Below are positions 18,410 through 27,483 of a DNA stretch of 64,000 nucleotides, piece by piece (the stretch's first letter is position 1; each line of letters opens with the position of its first letter). This DNA is from SIG603 sp964370115. GTDB taxonomy: Bacteria; Bacillota; Clostridia; Oscillospirales; Acutalibacteraceae. The stretch covers positions 1 through 64,000 of the forward strand of contig CAYJIA010000004.1 in the NCBI GenBank assembly GCA_964370115.1. The letters run 5' to 3'. Below the pieces are notes generated by a model. It ran no database searches and had not been told where the DNA came from. It was given only the letters and a program-made list of their open reading frames with translations. The position numbers and the translations under genes were made by a program.

Positions 18410-19364
18410 TCCTATCAAATTCCGTTAAAAACCAAATGTCATTTACTGTAAATTCTTTATGGTTTAAGTAGTCTAAAATGCCCGCATCGCTCTCAAATTC
18501 AAATTTTAATTTGTACGAATAAAGTGCTTGATATGGAAAGTTAATTCTTTTGTTTACTGCATTTGTGCCATACTTTCCATCTCCGGCTAGTGGGTGGCCA
18601 ATAGATGCCAAATGAGCCCTTATTTGGTGGGTTCGCCCCGTAAGTAAATCAACCTCAAGCAAGGAGAAGTTCTCTCCTTTTTTTATTACAGAATATTTTG
18701 TCTTTATATTCTTTGAATTTGGCACCTGATTTTTTGTTATATAAACGCGGTTTTGCTTTTCATTTTTTTGAAGATATCCTTCAAGCAAAGCCTCGTTTTT
18801 TTGTATTTTGCCACATATTATGCAAAGATATAATTTCTTTATTTCTCTATGCTTTAATTTGTAGTTCATTATGCGAAGTGTTTCGGCGTTTTTAGCAGCC
18901 AAAACTATACCACCTGTGTTTCTGTCTATCCTGTTTATAAGGGCTGGGGCAAAGCTCAGCGCGTCCTCAGGCTTATATTCGCCTTTTTTGAAGAGATAGT
19001 GCTGAATTCGTGATATTAGTGAATCAAAATGATAATTTTCATCGGGGTGTACAATAAGCCCTGGTTTTTTATTTAATAGCATAATATTTTCATCTTCATA
19101 GACTATATCGAGGGTTTTTGGGGCTTTTAAGAAATCGTATTCTTTTGGTTTTGTCTGTAAAAAATCGTCGTGCAAAAAAAGATAGAGTTCGTCATTTTCT
19201 GAAAGCTTAGAAGACGACTCGCATCTTTTGCCGTTAATTTTTATATCTTTTTTTCGTATTGCTTTGTGTAGTACAGAACTTGGCAGGTTTGCAAAAGTTT
19301 TAGTCAAAAACTTATCTACACGCTGTCCTGCGTCATTTTTTGATATCACTATAATTTTTTTCAA
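18393..19364 (-). CDS. RluA-family pseudouridine synthase
   Basis: A 323-residue RNA-modifying enzyme. An N-terminal S4 RNA-binding domain (about 14-65, DKFLTKTFANLPSSVLHKAI) precedes the catalytic domain. The catalytic aspartate is D147 in NRIDRNTGGIV, and the later motif LLTGRTHQIRAHLASIGHPLAGDGKYG is the standard RluA signature. It isomerises uridines in rRNA or tRNA; which ones is not evident. The start is a TTG at 19364 with AGGAG eight bases upstream. It is the last gene of the minus-strand operon, only 3 nt after the exporter subunit gene, and its 3' end overlaps the convergent kinase gene by 17 nt. Confidence 0.92.
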   Translation of the reverse strand: MKKIIVISKNDAGQRVDKFLTKTFANLPSSVLHKAIRKKDIKINGKRCESSSKLSENDELYLFLHDDFLQTKPKEYDFLKAPKTLDIVYEDENIMLLNKKPGLIVHPDENYHFDSLISRIQHYLFKKGEYKPEDALSFAPALINRIDRNTGGIVLAAKNAETLRIMNYKLKHREIKKLYLCIICGKIQKNEALLEGYLQKNEKQNRVYITKNQVPNSKNIKTKYSVIKKGENFSLLEVDLLTGRTHQIRAHLASIGHPLAGDGKYGTNAVNKRINFPYQALYSYKLKFEFESDAGILDYLNHKEFTVNDIWFLTEFDRINQVR

Positions 19365-19367
19365 AAT

Positions 19368-19835
19368 TTATACTCCTATATTTTTTCTTCGTTTAAACGA
19401 AAACATTATTTGAGGCAAAGAGTTTACAAGGCCAATTCCCAGCGCCATTGCAATGGCTATTTGTGCAGTCTGTAATCCTATGCTAAGTGCTTCGTTGTGG
19501 CTGTTCATGAATAAGTGGTAGCCCGTTGAATAAATTCCTGCGCCGGGGACTAAGGGGAATACTCCGGGGATTAAAAAAGAGATTACCGGAGATTTTTTAA
19601 AGTAAGAAAAATACCTTGCAAGAAGTGTTAATCCAACAGTAGCGTAAAATGATGCGAATACAACTCCGACACCAAAATCCATAAATAGCATATAGATAAG
19701 CCAGCCAAATCCGCCAACAATACCTGCAAAGACTCTGTCGGATTTAGGACTTTGAAATATTATAGTAAATAAAAAAGTGGCAATTCCTGCAAGTGTTGTG
19801 TCGCGTGTATATTCTAAAATTGTTATAAAATCCAT
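19368..19835 (-). CDS. Threonine/serine exporter, small subunit (ThrE_2/YjjB type)
   Basis: A 155-residue membrane protein with about five spans that matches the C-terminal half of ThrE (DUF3815/YjjB). Key motifs are DRVFAGIVGGFGWLIYMLF and the conserved PGVFPLVPGAGIYSTGYHL. It would form an exporter with the YjjP-like partner encoded 12 nt upstream, removing threonine, serine or other small metabolites (YjjPB exports succinate in E. coli). AGGAG precedes the start. Confidence 0.9.
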   Translation of the reverse strand: MDFITILEYTRDTTLAGIATFLFTIIFQSPKSDRVFAGIVGGFGWLIYMLFMDFGVGVVFASFYATVGLTLLARYFSYFKKSPVISFLIPGVFPLVPGAGIYSTGYHLFMNSHNEALSIGLQTAQIAIAMALGIGLVNSLPQIMFSFKRRKNIGV

Positions 19836-19847
19836 AATTTGCCACTC

Positions 19848-20618
19848 CTATAAAAATACTGAAATATAATTGTAAGCGCTCATTACGACTCCGACGCCTA
19901 TGGCTATGCAACCGCCTGTGATAATTGCGTCGATTAGTCGTATGGTGCCACTTAAATAGTCGCTGTTGAAAAAGTCTCTAATTGACGTGGTAAGGGCAAC
20001 TCCCGGCACAAGCCTAATGATAGAACCGACGATTATTATGTCAATATTGGAACCAAAGCCTAAGGTGAAAAACAAAATTGCCGAAATTGTTGCTATCATG
20101 CTTGCCGATATATTAATAATAAATTTTGAAATTCTTTTATTTTGGGTAAAAGATAAAAAAGCTTGGATTAAATATCCGCCAAACATTGCATTTAGGCTGT
20201 CAAACAATGTGCCTCCAAATATATAACAAAAACATGCGCTTGCAACACCACATGCAAGTATTTGTAGTAAAATATTTGTGCATTTCATATTTTCAATTTG
20301 AAGAAGCCTTTGGAAAGCTTCTTCCTTTGTTAATTTCTTGCTGTAAATTTCTCTTGATAGTTGATTTATAGCAGAAATTTTTGCAAGGTGCAGGGTGTAA
20401 GAGGGGATAAACTTAATTTTTGTGTTATGATTTTTTCCACTCTCTACACCGCTTGCTAAAATTGCATTGGTTATGATGAATGAGTTGAAATCTGTCACCC
20501 CTAAAACCTCGGCGACTCTGTCCATGGTTTCGTGAACCCTTGTTATTTCTGCGCCACTTTCAAGCAAGATTTTACCCATCTTGAATACTATATCGTGGGA
20601 ACTTATAGCTTTTTCCAT
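19848..20618 (-). CDS. Threonine/serine exporter, large subunit (ThrE/YjjP type)
   Basis: A 256-residue protein of the DUF1212/YjjP family. The soluble N-terminal part (about 1-115) carries the family motifs LLESGAEITRVHETMDRVA and FNSFIITNAILAS. Five hydrophobic segments follow, with IVGSIIRLVPGVALTTSIRDF. It pairs with the small subunit downstream; the single-chain ThrE of actinobacteria is split here, as is common in Firmicutes. GGAG lies before the start, and the gap to the upstream fusion gene is 13 nt, which indicates co-transcription. Confidence 0.92.
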   Translation of the reverse strand: MEKAISSHDIVFKMGKILLESGAEITRVHETMDRVAEVLGVTDFNSFIITNAILASGVESGKNHNTKIKFIPSYTLHLAKISAINQLSREIYSKKLTKEEAFQRLLQIENMKCTNILLQILACGVASACFCYIFGGTLFDSLNAMFGGYLIQAFLSFTQNKRISKFIINISASMIATISAILFFTLGFGSNIDIIIVGSIIRLVPGVALTTSIRDFFNSDYLSGTIRLIDAIITGGCIAIGVGVVMSAYNYISVFL

Positions 20619-20631
20619 TGATTTTCTCCGT

Positions 20632-23154
20632 TTATGCAGTTATTGTATTTTGTGCATCTGATAAATTTAATTTTTTAACAGCGTCTTCGCGCATTTTATA
20701 TTTTAATATTTTACCCGCGGCATTCATCGGGAACTCCGTCACAAAATCTATATAGCTTGGAGTTTTGTGCTTTGCCATATGGTCTCTTACAAAGCTCTTT
20801 AGTTCATCTTCTGTCAGAGCTTCGCCATCTTTTAGTATGACACAAGCCATAATTTCCTCGCCGTACTGAATACTTGGAACACCGATTACTTGAACATCTT
20901 TTACTTTTTCATGGGTGTAAATGAAATCCTCTATCTCTTTAGGGTAAATGTTTTCGCCACCCCTTATAATCATATCCTTAATTCTACCTGTAATTTTATA
21001 GTTTCCATCAGGCAGGCGTCTTGCAAGGTCACCTGTGTGTAGCCAACCGCTTTCGTCTATTGCAGCAGCCGTTGCAGTAGGCATTTTGTAATAGCCTTTC
21101 ATTACATTGTAACCACGTGCAACAAACTCACCGTCAACATTGTCAGGCAAATCTTCGCCTGTTTCTGGGTCGACAATTTTGCACTCAACACCAGGCAGAG
21201 CTGAACCCACTGTATTTACCCTTGTTTCAAGCGAGTCCTTAATTCTACTTTGAGTACAACCAGGAGAGGCCTCGGTTTGCCCGTAAACAATTGTAATTTC
21301 GCTCATATTCATTTTATCGACAACGTCTTGCATAACTTTTACAGGGCAAGGGCTTCCTGCCATGATACCCGTTCTTAGGTATGAAAAATCAGTCTTGTCG
21401 AAATCTTCATGCTCAAGCATTGCTATAAACATTGTAGGAACGCCGTGTAAACAGGTGATTTTCTCTTTGTTTATACACTCTAGTGATTGTTTTGGTGAAA
21501 ACGCAGGTAGTGGAGCCATAGTAGAGCCGTGAGTCATACAAGCAGTCATTGCAAGCACTAGGCCAAAACAGTGGAACATAGGCACATGTATCATCATTCT
21601 GTCGGCTGTGGATAAATCCATACAGTCGCCTATGCATTTTCCGTTGTTTACAACATTATAATGTGTAAGCATAACACCTTTTGGAAAGCCTGTTGTGCCC
21701 GATGTGTACTGCATATTACAAACGTCATGTACATTTATGTTAGCGGCTCTCATGTAAACCATTTCTGGAGATATTTTAGAAGAAAGTTCCATGGCTTCAT
21801 CCCATGTCAAACAGCCGTTAAGAGTTGTGTCGACTGTTATAATATTTCTTAAAAATGGAAGTCTTTTTATATGGAGTGCTGTGGTTTTGTCCATGCTTTC
21901 AAGCTCAGGGCAAATTGTTTTGATTATCTCTAAATAGTTTGAGTCTCTGTATCCGTCCATCATGACAAGTGTGTGAGTATCGGATTGTCTTAAAAGATAC
22001 TCTGCCTCGTGTATTTTATAAGCGGTGTTAACCGTTACTAAAATAGCACCGATTTTAACTGTCGCCCAAAAAGTTATGTACCACTGTGGAACATTTGTTG
22101 CCCAAATAGCCACCTTGTCACCTTTTTTTACACCAAGTGATATAAGTGAAGCGGCAAATTTATCCACATCGTCTCTAAACTGAGAATAAGTTCTTGTGTA
22201 GTCATGGGTCATAAACTTAAACACATATTGATCTGGGAAACATTCTACCATTTTGTCAAGAACCTGTGAAAATGTAAGATCGATAAGCTTATCTTTTTCC
22301 CAAACATATTGACCTGTTTTATTCTGGTTTTGATATAGAGTGATAGGGCTTACAGTAGATTTAACATACTTTGACATATAGTTTATGAAATGCGGGAAAG
22401 CTATACCTGCAGTTTCAAGCTCATCAGACCACATTTTAACCCATTCTAGGGTGATATAACCCGTGTAGTTTATTGACTTAAGTGCGCTCACTAACTCGCC
22501 TATTGGCAAATCTCCTTCACCTATCATTTTATAGGTAAGTTTTCCGTCTTTGTATATAGAATCTTTAATGTGTGTATGTTTGATATAGGCACTTAGGTTT
22601 TGTATTGTTGTTTCGGGAGATTCATTCATCATGATACAAGTGTGATGCATATCCCAAAGTGCTGAAATATAGTCACTTGCAACTTCGTCTAAAACTTTTT
22701 TTAAGCGACTTGAGTCGGCGTAAACACCGTTTGTTTCAATCAAAACGCATACACTTTTGCTTTGTGCATACATGGATAATTCTTTAAGTGCATTAATTGC
22801 AACACTGTCGTCAATTTTGTGTTCGTTAGGATAAATGCTGGTATCACCCAAAACACGAACATAAGGGACACCAAGTTCGTGTGCCGTATCAATGTAAGAG
22901 CATATTTCTTTTTTTGTGTCTTCTAGTTTGCTTTCGTCCATAAGTGAGCAACCCGAAGAAATACAAGGTATCTCAAGATTTAAGTTTTTGAATATTTTTT
23001 TTGATTTTATGATATCGTCTTTATCAAAAGATGATGCGAGTTCGCTTGATAAAAATCTAGGCTCGATGCCGTTAAAGCCTAGGTCTTTTGCGCTAGAGTA
23101 AATATCTGTCCAAGAAAATTCAGGACAACCAAGTGTCGAAAATGCTAATTTCAT
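20632..23154 (-). CDS. Fusion protein: xylose-isomerase-like TIM barrel plus AMP-forming acyl-CoA synthetase
   Basis: An 840-residue single ORF. Residues about 1-265 form a sugar-phosphate isomerase/epimerase (AP-endonuclease-2 superfamily) barrel with plausible metal ligands E140, D168, H193 or H195 (KHTHIKD) and E237 (LEW). Residues about 275-835 form an ANL adenylating enzyme with the P-loop YTSGTTGFPKG (483-493), GWLHTGDLA, GRIKDMIIRGGENIYPKEIED and the C-terminal catalytic lysine in NAAGKILKYK. Both halves look intact. The second half should activate a carboxylic acid to its CoA thioester; the barrel may act on the same substrate (inference). It heads the exporter-RluA operon. Confidence 0.9.
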   Translation of the reverse strand: MKLAFSTLGCPEFSWTDIYSSAKDLGFNGIEPRFLSSELASSFDKDDIIKSKKIFKNLNLEIPCISSGCSLMDESKLEDTKKEICSYIDTAHELGVPYVRVLGDTSIYPNEHKIDDSVAINALKELSMYAQSKSVCVLIETNGVYADSSRLKKVLDEVASDYISALWDMHHTCIMMNESPETTIQNLSAYIKHTHIKDSIYKDGKLTYKMIGEGDLPIGELVSALKSINYTGYITLEWVKMWSDELETAGIAFPHFINYMSKYVKSTVSPITLYQNQNKTGQYVWEKDKLIDLTFSQVLDKMVECFPDQYVFKFMTHDYTRTYSQFRDDVDKFAASLISLGVKKGDKVAIWATNVPQWYITFWATVKIGAILVTVNTAYKIHEAEYLLRQSDTHTLVMMDGYRDSNYLEIIKTICPELESMDKTTALHIKRLPFLRNIITVDTTLNGCLTWDEAMELSSKISPEMVYMRAANINVHDVCNMQYTSGTTGFPKGVMLTHYNVVNNGKCIGDCMDLSTADRMMIHVPMFHCFGLVLAMTACMTHGSTMAPLPAFSPKQSLECINKEKITCLHGVPTMFIAMLEHEDFDKTDFSYLRTGIMAGSPCPVKVMQDVVDKMNMSEITIVYGQTEASPGCTQSRIKDSLETRVNTVGSALPGVECKIVDPETGEDLPDNVDGEFVARGYNVMKGYYKMPTATAAAIDESGWLHTGDLARRLPDGNYKITGRIKDMIIRGGENIYPKEIEDFIYTHEKVKDVQVIGVPSIQYGEEIMACVILKDGEALTEDELKSFVRDHMAKHKTPSYIDFVTEFPMNAAGKILKYKMREDAVKKLNLSDAQNTITA

Positions 23155-23194
23155 AATATGACTTATCTCCTCTACAATTATATATATTTAAGAA

Positions 23195-23223
23195 ATTATA
23201 TAACAAAAGCTAAAATACTTCAA
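23195..23223 (-). promoter_or_regulatory. Promoter of the fusion-gene operon
   Basis: On the minus strand: TTGAAG (23218-23223), 17-nt spacer, TATAAT (23195-23200), 40 nt upstream of the ATG, which has GAGGAGA as ribosome site. Confidence 0.7.
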
Positions 23224-23343
23224 GTTTTTTTAGTGATTTTTTTAAATATATTTTAAAATGTTAATTCTTTTTGAAAATATATAATATTTTAAAGTTTATT
23301 TACATTTAATATAATAAAATAGCCTATAATCATTTAAAGAGTC

Positions 23344-23372
23344 TTTACAAGTTGGATAAATTATTGTAAAAT
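23344..23372 (+). promoter_or_regulatory. Promoter of the pyrH-polC block
   Basis: TTTACA (23344-23349), 17-nt spacer, TAAAAT (23367-23372), with a TG dinucleotide just before the -10 element. It lies 50 nt upstream of pyrH. Confidence 0.6.
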
Positions 23373-23421
23373 GGGTTTAAATATAATTTGAACACTAAAT
23401 ATAGGAAATGAGGGTCTTTAT

Positions 23422-24135
23422 ATGGAACTGAAATATAAGAGAGTACTTTTAAAGCTTAGCGGAGAGTCACTAGCAGGTGAGCAGGCACACGGTATCGATT
23501 TTGACACAGTTGTTAAAATGTGTGAGCCTATTAAACAAATGGTTGACTTGGGTGCTGAAGTTGCAGTCGTCGTAGGCGGAGGAAACTTCTGGCGTGGAAG
23601 AAGCAGTGGTAGCATGGACAGAACAAGAGCCGATCACATGGGTATGCTTGCAACTGTAATCAATGCACTGGGCGTTGCCGACGGTCTAGAGCAAGTCGGG
23701 CTTGATGTAAGGGTGCAGACAGCTATATCTATGCAAGAAGTAGCAGAGCCTTATATAAGAAACAAGGCAGTTAGACATCTTGAAAAAGGCAGAGTAGTTG
23801 TCTTAGGTTGTGGCACGGGAAACCCGTTTTTCTCCACTGACACAGGCGCAGCGCTTAGAGCGGCTGAAATTGAAGCAGATGTAATACTAAAAGCTACTAT
23901 GGTAGACGGTGTATATGACAGCGACCCTAAGAAAAATCCTGACGCAAAAAGATATAATCACTTGTCATATATGGAAGTTTTAAATAAAAACTTGCAAGTA
24001 ATGGATATGACGGCAGCTTCTTTTTGTAAAGATAGAAACATACCTTTTTATGTGTTTAGCATTGAAGCTCCACAAAACATCGTTAAAGCTGTTTGTGGTG
24101 AAGATGTTGGTACATTAGTCGACAATATGGAATAA
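23422..24135 (+). CDS. pyrH: UMP kinase (uridylate kinase)
   Basis: Hexameric bacterial kinase that phosphorylates UMP to UDP. The 237-residue amino-acid-kinase fold has KLSGESLAGE at the N-terminus, VVVGGGNFWRG, DHMGMLATVINALG, the GTGNPFFSTDTGAALRAAEI segment and DGVYDSDPKKNPDAK. Length and motifs are standard. It is the first gene of an essential block, 32 nt ahead of frr, the usual bacterial order (tsf would often precede it but is not here). GAGGG lies before the ATG. Confidence 0.98.
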   Translation: MELKYKRVLLKLSGESLAGEQAHGIDFDTVVKMCEPIKQMVDLGAEVAVVVGGGNFWRGRSSGSMDRTRADHMGMLATVINALGVADGLEQVGLDVRVQTAISMQEVAEPYIRNKAVRHLEKGRVVVLGCGTGNPFFSTDTGAALRAAEIEADVILKATMVDGVYDSDPKKNPDAKRYNHLSYMEVLNKNLQVMDMTAASFCKDRNIPFYVFSIEAPQNIVKAVCGEDVGTLVDNME

Positions 24136-24167
24136 TAAAAAATTAATCTGAGAGGAAGAAATAAATT

Positions 24168-24722
24168 ATGAAAGAAATATTAGAAAAAACATCCGGAAAA
24201 ATGACAAAATCTTTAGCAAATCTTGAGCATGAATTCGCAATGGTAAGAGCAGGTAGGGCTAACCCTTCTGTACTTGATAAAGTAAAAGTTGACTATTATG
24301 GCACACCGACTCCAATAAATCAACTTGCGGCGGTTTCCGTAACAGAGGCTAGAGTTTTGACAATTCAACCTTGGGACGCAAGTGTTGTGTCTGCAATAGA
24401 AAAAGCAATCCAAACATCAGATGTAGGCATTAATCCACAAAGTGATGGTAAGTTAATAAGACTAATGTTCCCACAACTTACAGAGGATAGACGTAAAGAA
24501 ATCGTTAAAGAACTACATAAAATGGCTGAAGACTCAAAAATTGCAGTGCGCTCAATCAGACGTGACGCAATTGAAAAGCTAAAAGCACAAAAGAAAAATG
24601 CAGAGCTTACAGAAGATGATTTGAAAATTGCAGAGAAAAAAGTGCAAGACCTTACAGATAAATTCACAAAAGAAGTTGATGAAAAACTTCACACAAAAGA
24701 AAAAGAAATTTTATCAATTTAA
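24168..24722 (+). CDS. frr: Ribosome recycling factor
   Basis: A 184-residue protein that with EF-G splits post-termination ribosomes. The three-helix body motifs are seen: VRAGRANPSVLDKVKVDYYG, the domain II turn PTPINQLAAVSV and the late VRSIRRDAIEKLK. GAGAGGAAG precedes the start. The stop codon shares one base with the first possible start of uppS, so the two are probably translationally coupled. Confidence 0.98.
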   Translation: MKEILEKTSGKMTKSLANLEHEFAMVRAGRANPSVLDKVKVDYYGTPTPINQLAAVSVTEARVLTIQPWDASVVSAIEKAIQTSDVGINPQSDGKLIRLMFPQLTEDRRKEIVKELHKMAEDSKIAVRSIRRDAIEKLKAQKKNAELTEDDLKIAEKKVQDLTDKFTKEVDEKLHTKEKEILSI

Positions 24723-25444
24723 TGTCGGAGGAAATGAATTTGAGTGAAAATTTACCGATACATGTAGGGGTTATCATGGACGGAAACGGTAGATGGGCCA
24801 AAGAGAGAGGCCTATCTAGAAGTGCCGGACATAAAGAAGGCGCAAAGGTATTTAAGGATATCACAAGATATGCATCTAAGATTGGTATTAAATATCTAAC
24901 TATATATGCCTTTTCTACAGAAAATTGGAACAGACCGAAGGCAGAAGTGGCCGCGTTGATGTTACTTTTTAAAGATTATCTTGAAGAAGCACTTAGGGAT
25001 TTTTTAGATGAGAATATTAAGGTGAATTTTGTAGGAGATGTTTCAAAGTTTCCTAAAAGCCTTATAAAACTCATAGAAGAAGTCAAAGAGGTATCAAAAA
25101 ATAAAACTGGAATGACCTTAAATCTTGCAATGAACTACGGCGGCAGGGCAGAAATAACAAATGCCGTAAAAGAAATTGCAATGGATATCGAAGGGCACAA
25201 TTTAAGCGCAAGCCAGATCACAGATGAAATTATTGAGAGTTATCTATATACCAAAAATCAACCAGACATAGACCTTGTTATACGCCCAAGCGGCGAAATG
25301 AGGCTTTCAAACTTTATGCTTTGGCAAAGTGCTTATGCTGAGTTTGTGTTTTTTGATATTTTATGGCCTGATTTTAAATCTCATGATCTTGATAAGGCTA
25401 TAGAAATTTTCCAAGGAAGAAAAAGGCGTTTTGGTGGTATATAA
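24722..25444 (+). CDS. uppS: Undecaprenyl diphosphate synthase
   Basis: cis-Prenyltransferase that makes the C55 carrier lipid for cell-wall synthesis. Motifs: HVGVIMDGNGRWAKERGL with the catalytic Asp, TIYAFSTENWNRP, LNLAMNYGGRAEI and DLVIRPSGEMRLSNFMLWQ. The protein is 240 residues from the ATG that overlaps the frr stop by one base. A better ribosome site, GGAGG at 24727-24731, sits eight bases before an in-frame TTG at 24740, which may be the true start and would shorten the protein by six residues. It precedes cdsA by 24 nt. Confidence 0.96.
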   Translation: MSEEMNLSENLPIHVGVIMDGNGRWAKERGLSRSAGHKEGAKVFKDITRYASKIGIKYLTIYAFSTENWNRPKAEVAALMLLFKDYLEEALRDFLDENIKVNFVGDVSKFPKSLIKLIEEVKEVSKNKTGMTLNLAMNYGGRAEITNAVKEIAMDIEGHNLSASQITDEIIESYLYTKNQPDIDLVIRPSGEMRLSNFMLWQSAYAEFVFFDILWPDFKSHDLDKAIEIFQGRKRRFGGI

Positions 25445-25468
25445 AAATAAATTTAAAGGATATATTAT

Positions 25469-26293
25469 ATGAAATTAAGGGTAATATCGGCGCTGATAAT
25501 AATCGCGCTTTTTGCTGCGGTCGTGGTGTTTAACCACTCATTTCCACTGGCTTTAAATATTGCAGTTGCAACAATTTCTTTTGCATGTGTATATGAAATT
25601 GCACACGCACTTGGAGTTAATAAGCATATTGTGCTGACTGTTCCAAGTCTTATTGTGGCAGGCTTAATTCCGTTTTCAAGCTACTTGATGAGCTCTGAAT
25701 ATGTGCTTTATTGTCTTTACTATTTTATTATATTTTTAAGTGCAATACTATATCACAAGCACATAACATTCAGAGAAATTGCAGTTTTAGCCTGTATGTC
25801 AGTCATGGTTCCAAGTGCCTTAAATGCAATAATTATGACAAGGGCGCTTAGCGAAAATCATGGAATGTTCTACGCAATTATTGCTATAGTTTCTGCATGG
25901 ATACCTGATGTAGGTGCGTTTTTGTGTGGCTCTTTGTTTGGAAAAAGAAAGCTTTGTCCGCAAATTAGCCCCAAAAAAACCGTTGAAGGTTTTGTAGGAG
26001 GTATAATACTTAGCACTTTGGCGATGGTGATAATTGGTCTTATATTCTCACAACTTATGTATAAAGGTGAGGTGGAAGTTAATTACTTGATTTTTGCGCT
26101 TTTAGGTGCAGGAGGTGCCGTGGTGTCTACTGTTGGCGATTTAAGTTTTTCGCTGATAAAGCGTTCTTGCCATGTGAAAGACTTTGGACATATAATTCCT
26201 GGACATGGCGGTATACTCGATAGGTTTGACAGTGTAATATTTACAGCACCGTTTGTATATATATTGGTGTCGTATTTACCACTTGTAATTTAA
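25469..26293 (+). CDS. cdsA: Phosphatidate cytidylyltransferase (CDP-diacylglycerol synthase)
   Basis: A 274-residue membrane enzyme with about eight spans that makes CDP-diacylglycerol from phosphatidic acid and CTP. The family signature near the C-terminus is present: STVGDLSFSLIKRSCHVKD, then IPGHGGILDRFDSVIFTAP. Also seen is the conserved SPKKTVEGFVGG. AAAGGA precedes the start. It follows uppS and precedes dxr by 16 nt, the usual order in Firmicutes. Confidence 0.96.
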   Translation: MKLRVISALIIIALFAAVVVFNHSFPLALNIAVATISFACVYEIAHALGVNKHIVLTVPSLIVAGLIPFSSYLMSSEYVLYCLYYFIIFLSAILYHKHITFREIAVLACMSVMVPSALNAIIMTRALSENHGMFYAIIAIVSAWIPDVGAFLCGSLFGKRKLCPQISPKKTVEGFVGGIILSTLAMVIIGLIFSQLMYKGEVEVNYLIFALLGAGGAVVSTVGDLSFSLIKRSCHVKDFGHIIPGHGGILDRFDSVIFTAPFVYILVSYLPLVI

Positions 26294-26309
26294 TTAAAGA
26301 GAGTTTAAT

Positions 26310-27470
26310 ATGAAAAAATTATGTTTGTTAGGGTCTACAGGTTCAATAGGACTTCAGACCCTAAGCGTTATTAGAGAGTTTAAAGAAAAAGGATATAATG
26401 ACTATGAAGTTTCTGCGCTTGCAGTGCATTCAAATATTGATGCGCTACAAGGGCAGATACGTGAATTTAAGCCTAAATCAGTAGCTGTTTTTAACGAAAA
26501 AGCTGCGAAAGACTTGAAAGACAGAGTACGTGACACCGACGTGAAAATTCATGTGGGTATAGATGGACTTTGTGAAATATCAGAAAGTGATGAAAGTGAT
26601 TTTGTGCTAAACTCTGTTACGGGGATGATAGGTTTAAGGCCAACACTTTCTGCAATAAGGGCTAAAAAAGACCTGGCACTTGCAAACAAAGAAACCTTGG
26701 TTGCGGGCGGTCAAATTGTTATGGACGAGGCGAAAAAAAACGGAGTGAAAATTTTGCCTGTCGACAGCGAACATTCTGCAATTTTTCAGTGTATCCAAGG
26801 AAAATACGATGAAAAACAATTAAAGAGAATAATAATTACGGCATCTGGTGGGCCTTTTTTTGGGAAAACTAGAGAAGAACTAAAAGAAATTTCACCAAAA
26901 CAGGCGCTAAAACACCCAAACTGGGACATGGGCGCAAAAATCACCATAGACAGTGCTACAATGATGAACAAAGGGCTTGAGATAATTGAAGCGAAATGGC
27001 TGTTTGACCTAGAACCTTCACAAATTGACACTGTAGTGCACAGAGAAAGTGTTATACACTCACTCGTAGAGTTTTGTGATAATTCTGTGCTGGCACAGCT
27101 TGGTGTGCCCGACATGAGAATACCAATACAATATGCAATGACCTATCCAAAAAGATATGAAAGCTCTGTAAAAAGGCTAAGCCTTACAGATTATAAAAAC
27201 CTAAGTTTTTATGAGGCAGACGAAACCACCTTTAAATGTCTATGGGGTGCAAAAGAAGCCTTAAAGCGTGGCGGTCTTGCACCTGCAGCAATAAACGGAG
27301 CAAACGAAGAGGCTGTGGCGTTATTTTTGCAAAACAAGATAAGCTTTAATGACATTGGCGACGTTGTTGTAAAGGCAATGGATAATCAAGAGCATAAAGA
27401 AAATATTAATTTAGACGACATATTGTCGGCAGACAAAAAAGCTAGACAATTTGTAATAGACAGTTTTTAG
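26310..27470 (+). CDS. dxr: 1-deoxy-D-xylulose 5-phosphate reductoisomerase
   Basis: NADPH-dependent enzyme of the MEP isoprenoid pathway that turns DXP into 2-C-methyl-D-erythritol 4-phosphate. The 386 residues contain the NADPH site LGSTGSIGLQTL, ALANKETLVAGG, the metal site LPVDSEHSAIFQ, ITASGGPFFG, HPNWDMGAKITIDSATMMNK and the active-site flap region. Length is standard. The partner gene ispG is two genes on, so two MEP steps are encoded here. Confidence 0.98.
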   Translation: MKKLCLLGSTGSIGLQTLSVIREFKEKGYNDYEVSALAVHSNIDALQGQIREFKPKSVAVFNEKAAKDLKDRVRDTDVKIHVGIDGLCEISESDESDFVLNSVTGMIGLRPTLSAIRAKKDLALANKETLVAGGQIVMDEAKKNGVKILPVDSEHSAIFQCIQGKYDEKQLKRIIITASGGPFFGKTREELKEISPKQALKHPNWDMGAKITIDSATMMNKGLEIIEAKWLFDLEPSQIDTVVHRESVIHSLVEFCDNSVLAQLGVPDMRIPIQYAMTYPKRYESSVKRLSLTDYKNLSFYEADETTFKCLWGAKEALKRGGLAPAAINGANEEAVALFLQNKISFNDIGDVVVKAMDNQEHKENINLDDILSADKKARQFVIDSF

Positions 27471-27483
27471 GAGGACATAAGAC

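Noticed and set aside
19228..19413. Plus-strand ORF of 61 codons across the start of the RluA-type gene
   Set aside because: It is antisense to a well-supported gene, has no ribosome site and no recognisable motif. Many similar short antisense ORFs elsewhere in the window were dropped for the same reason.
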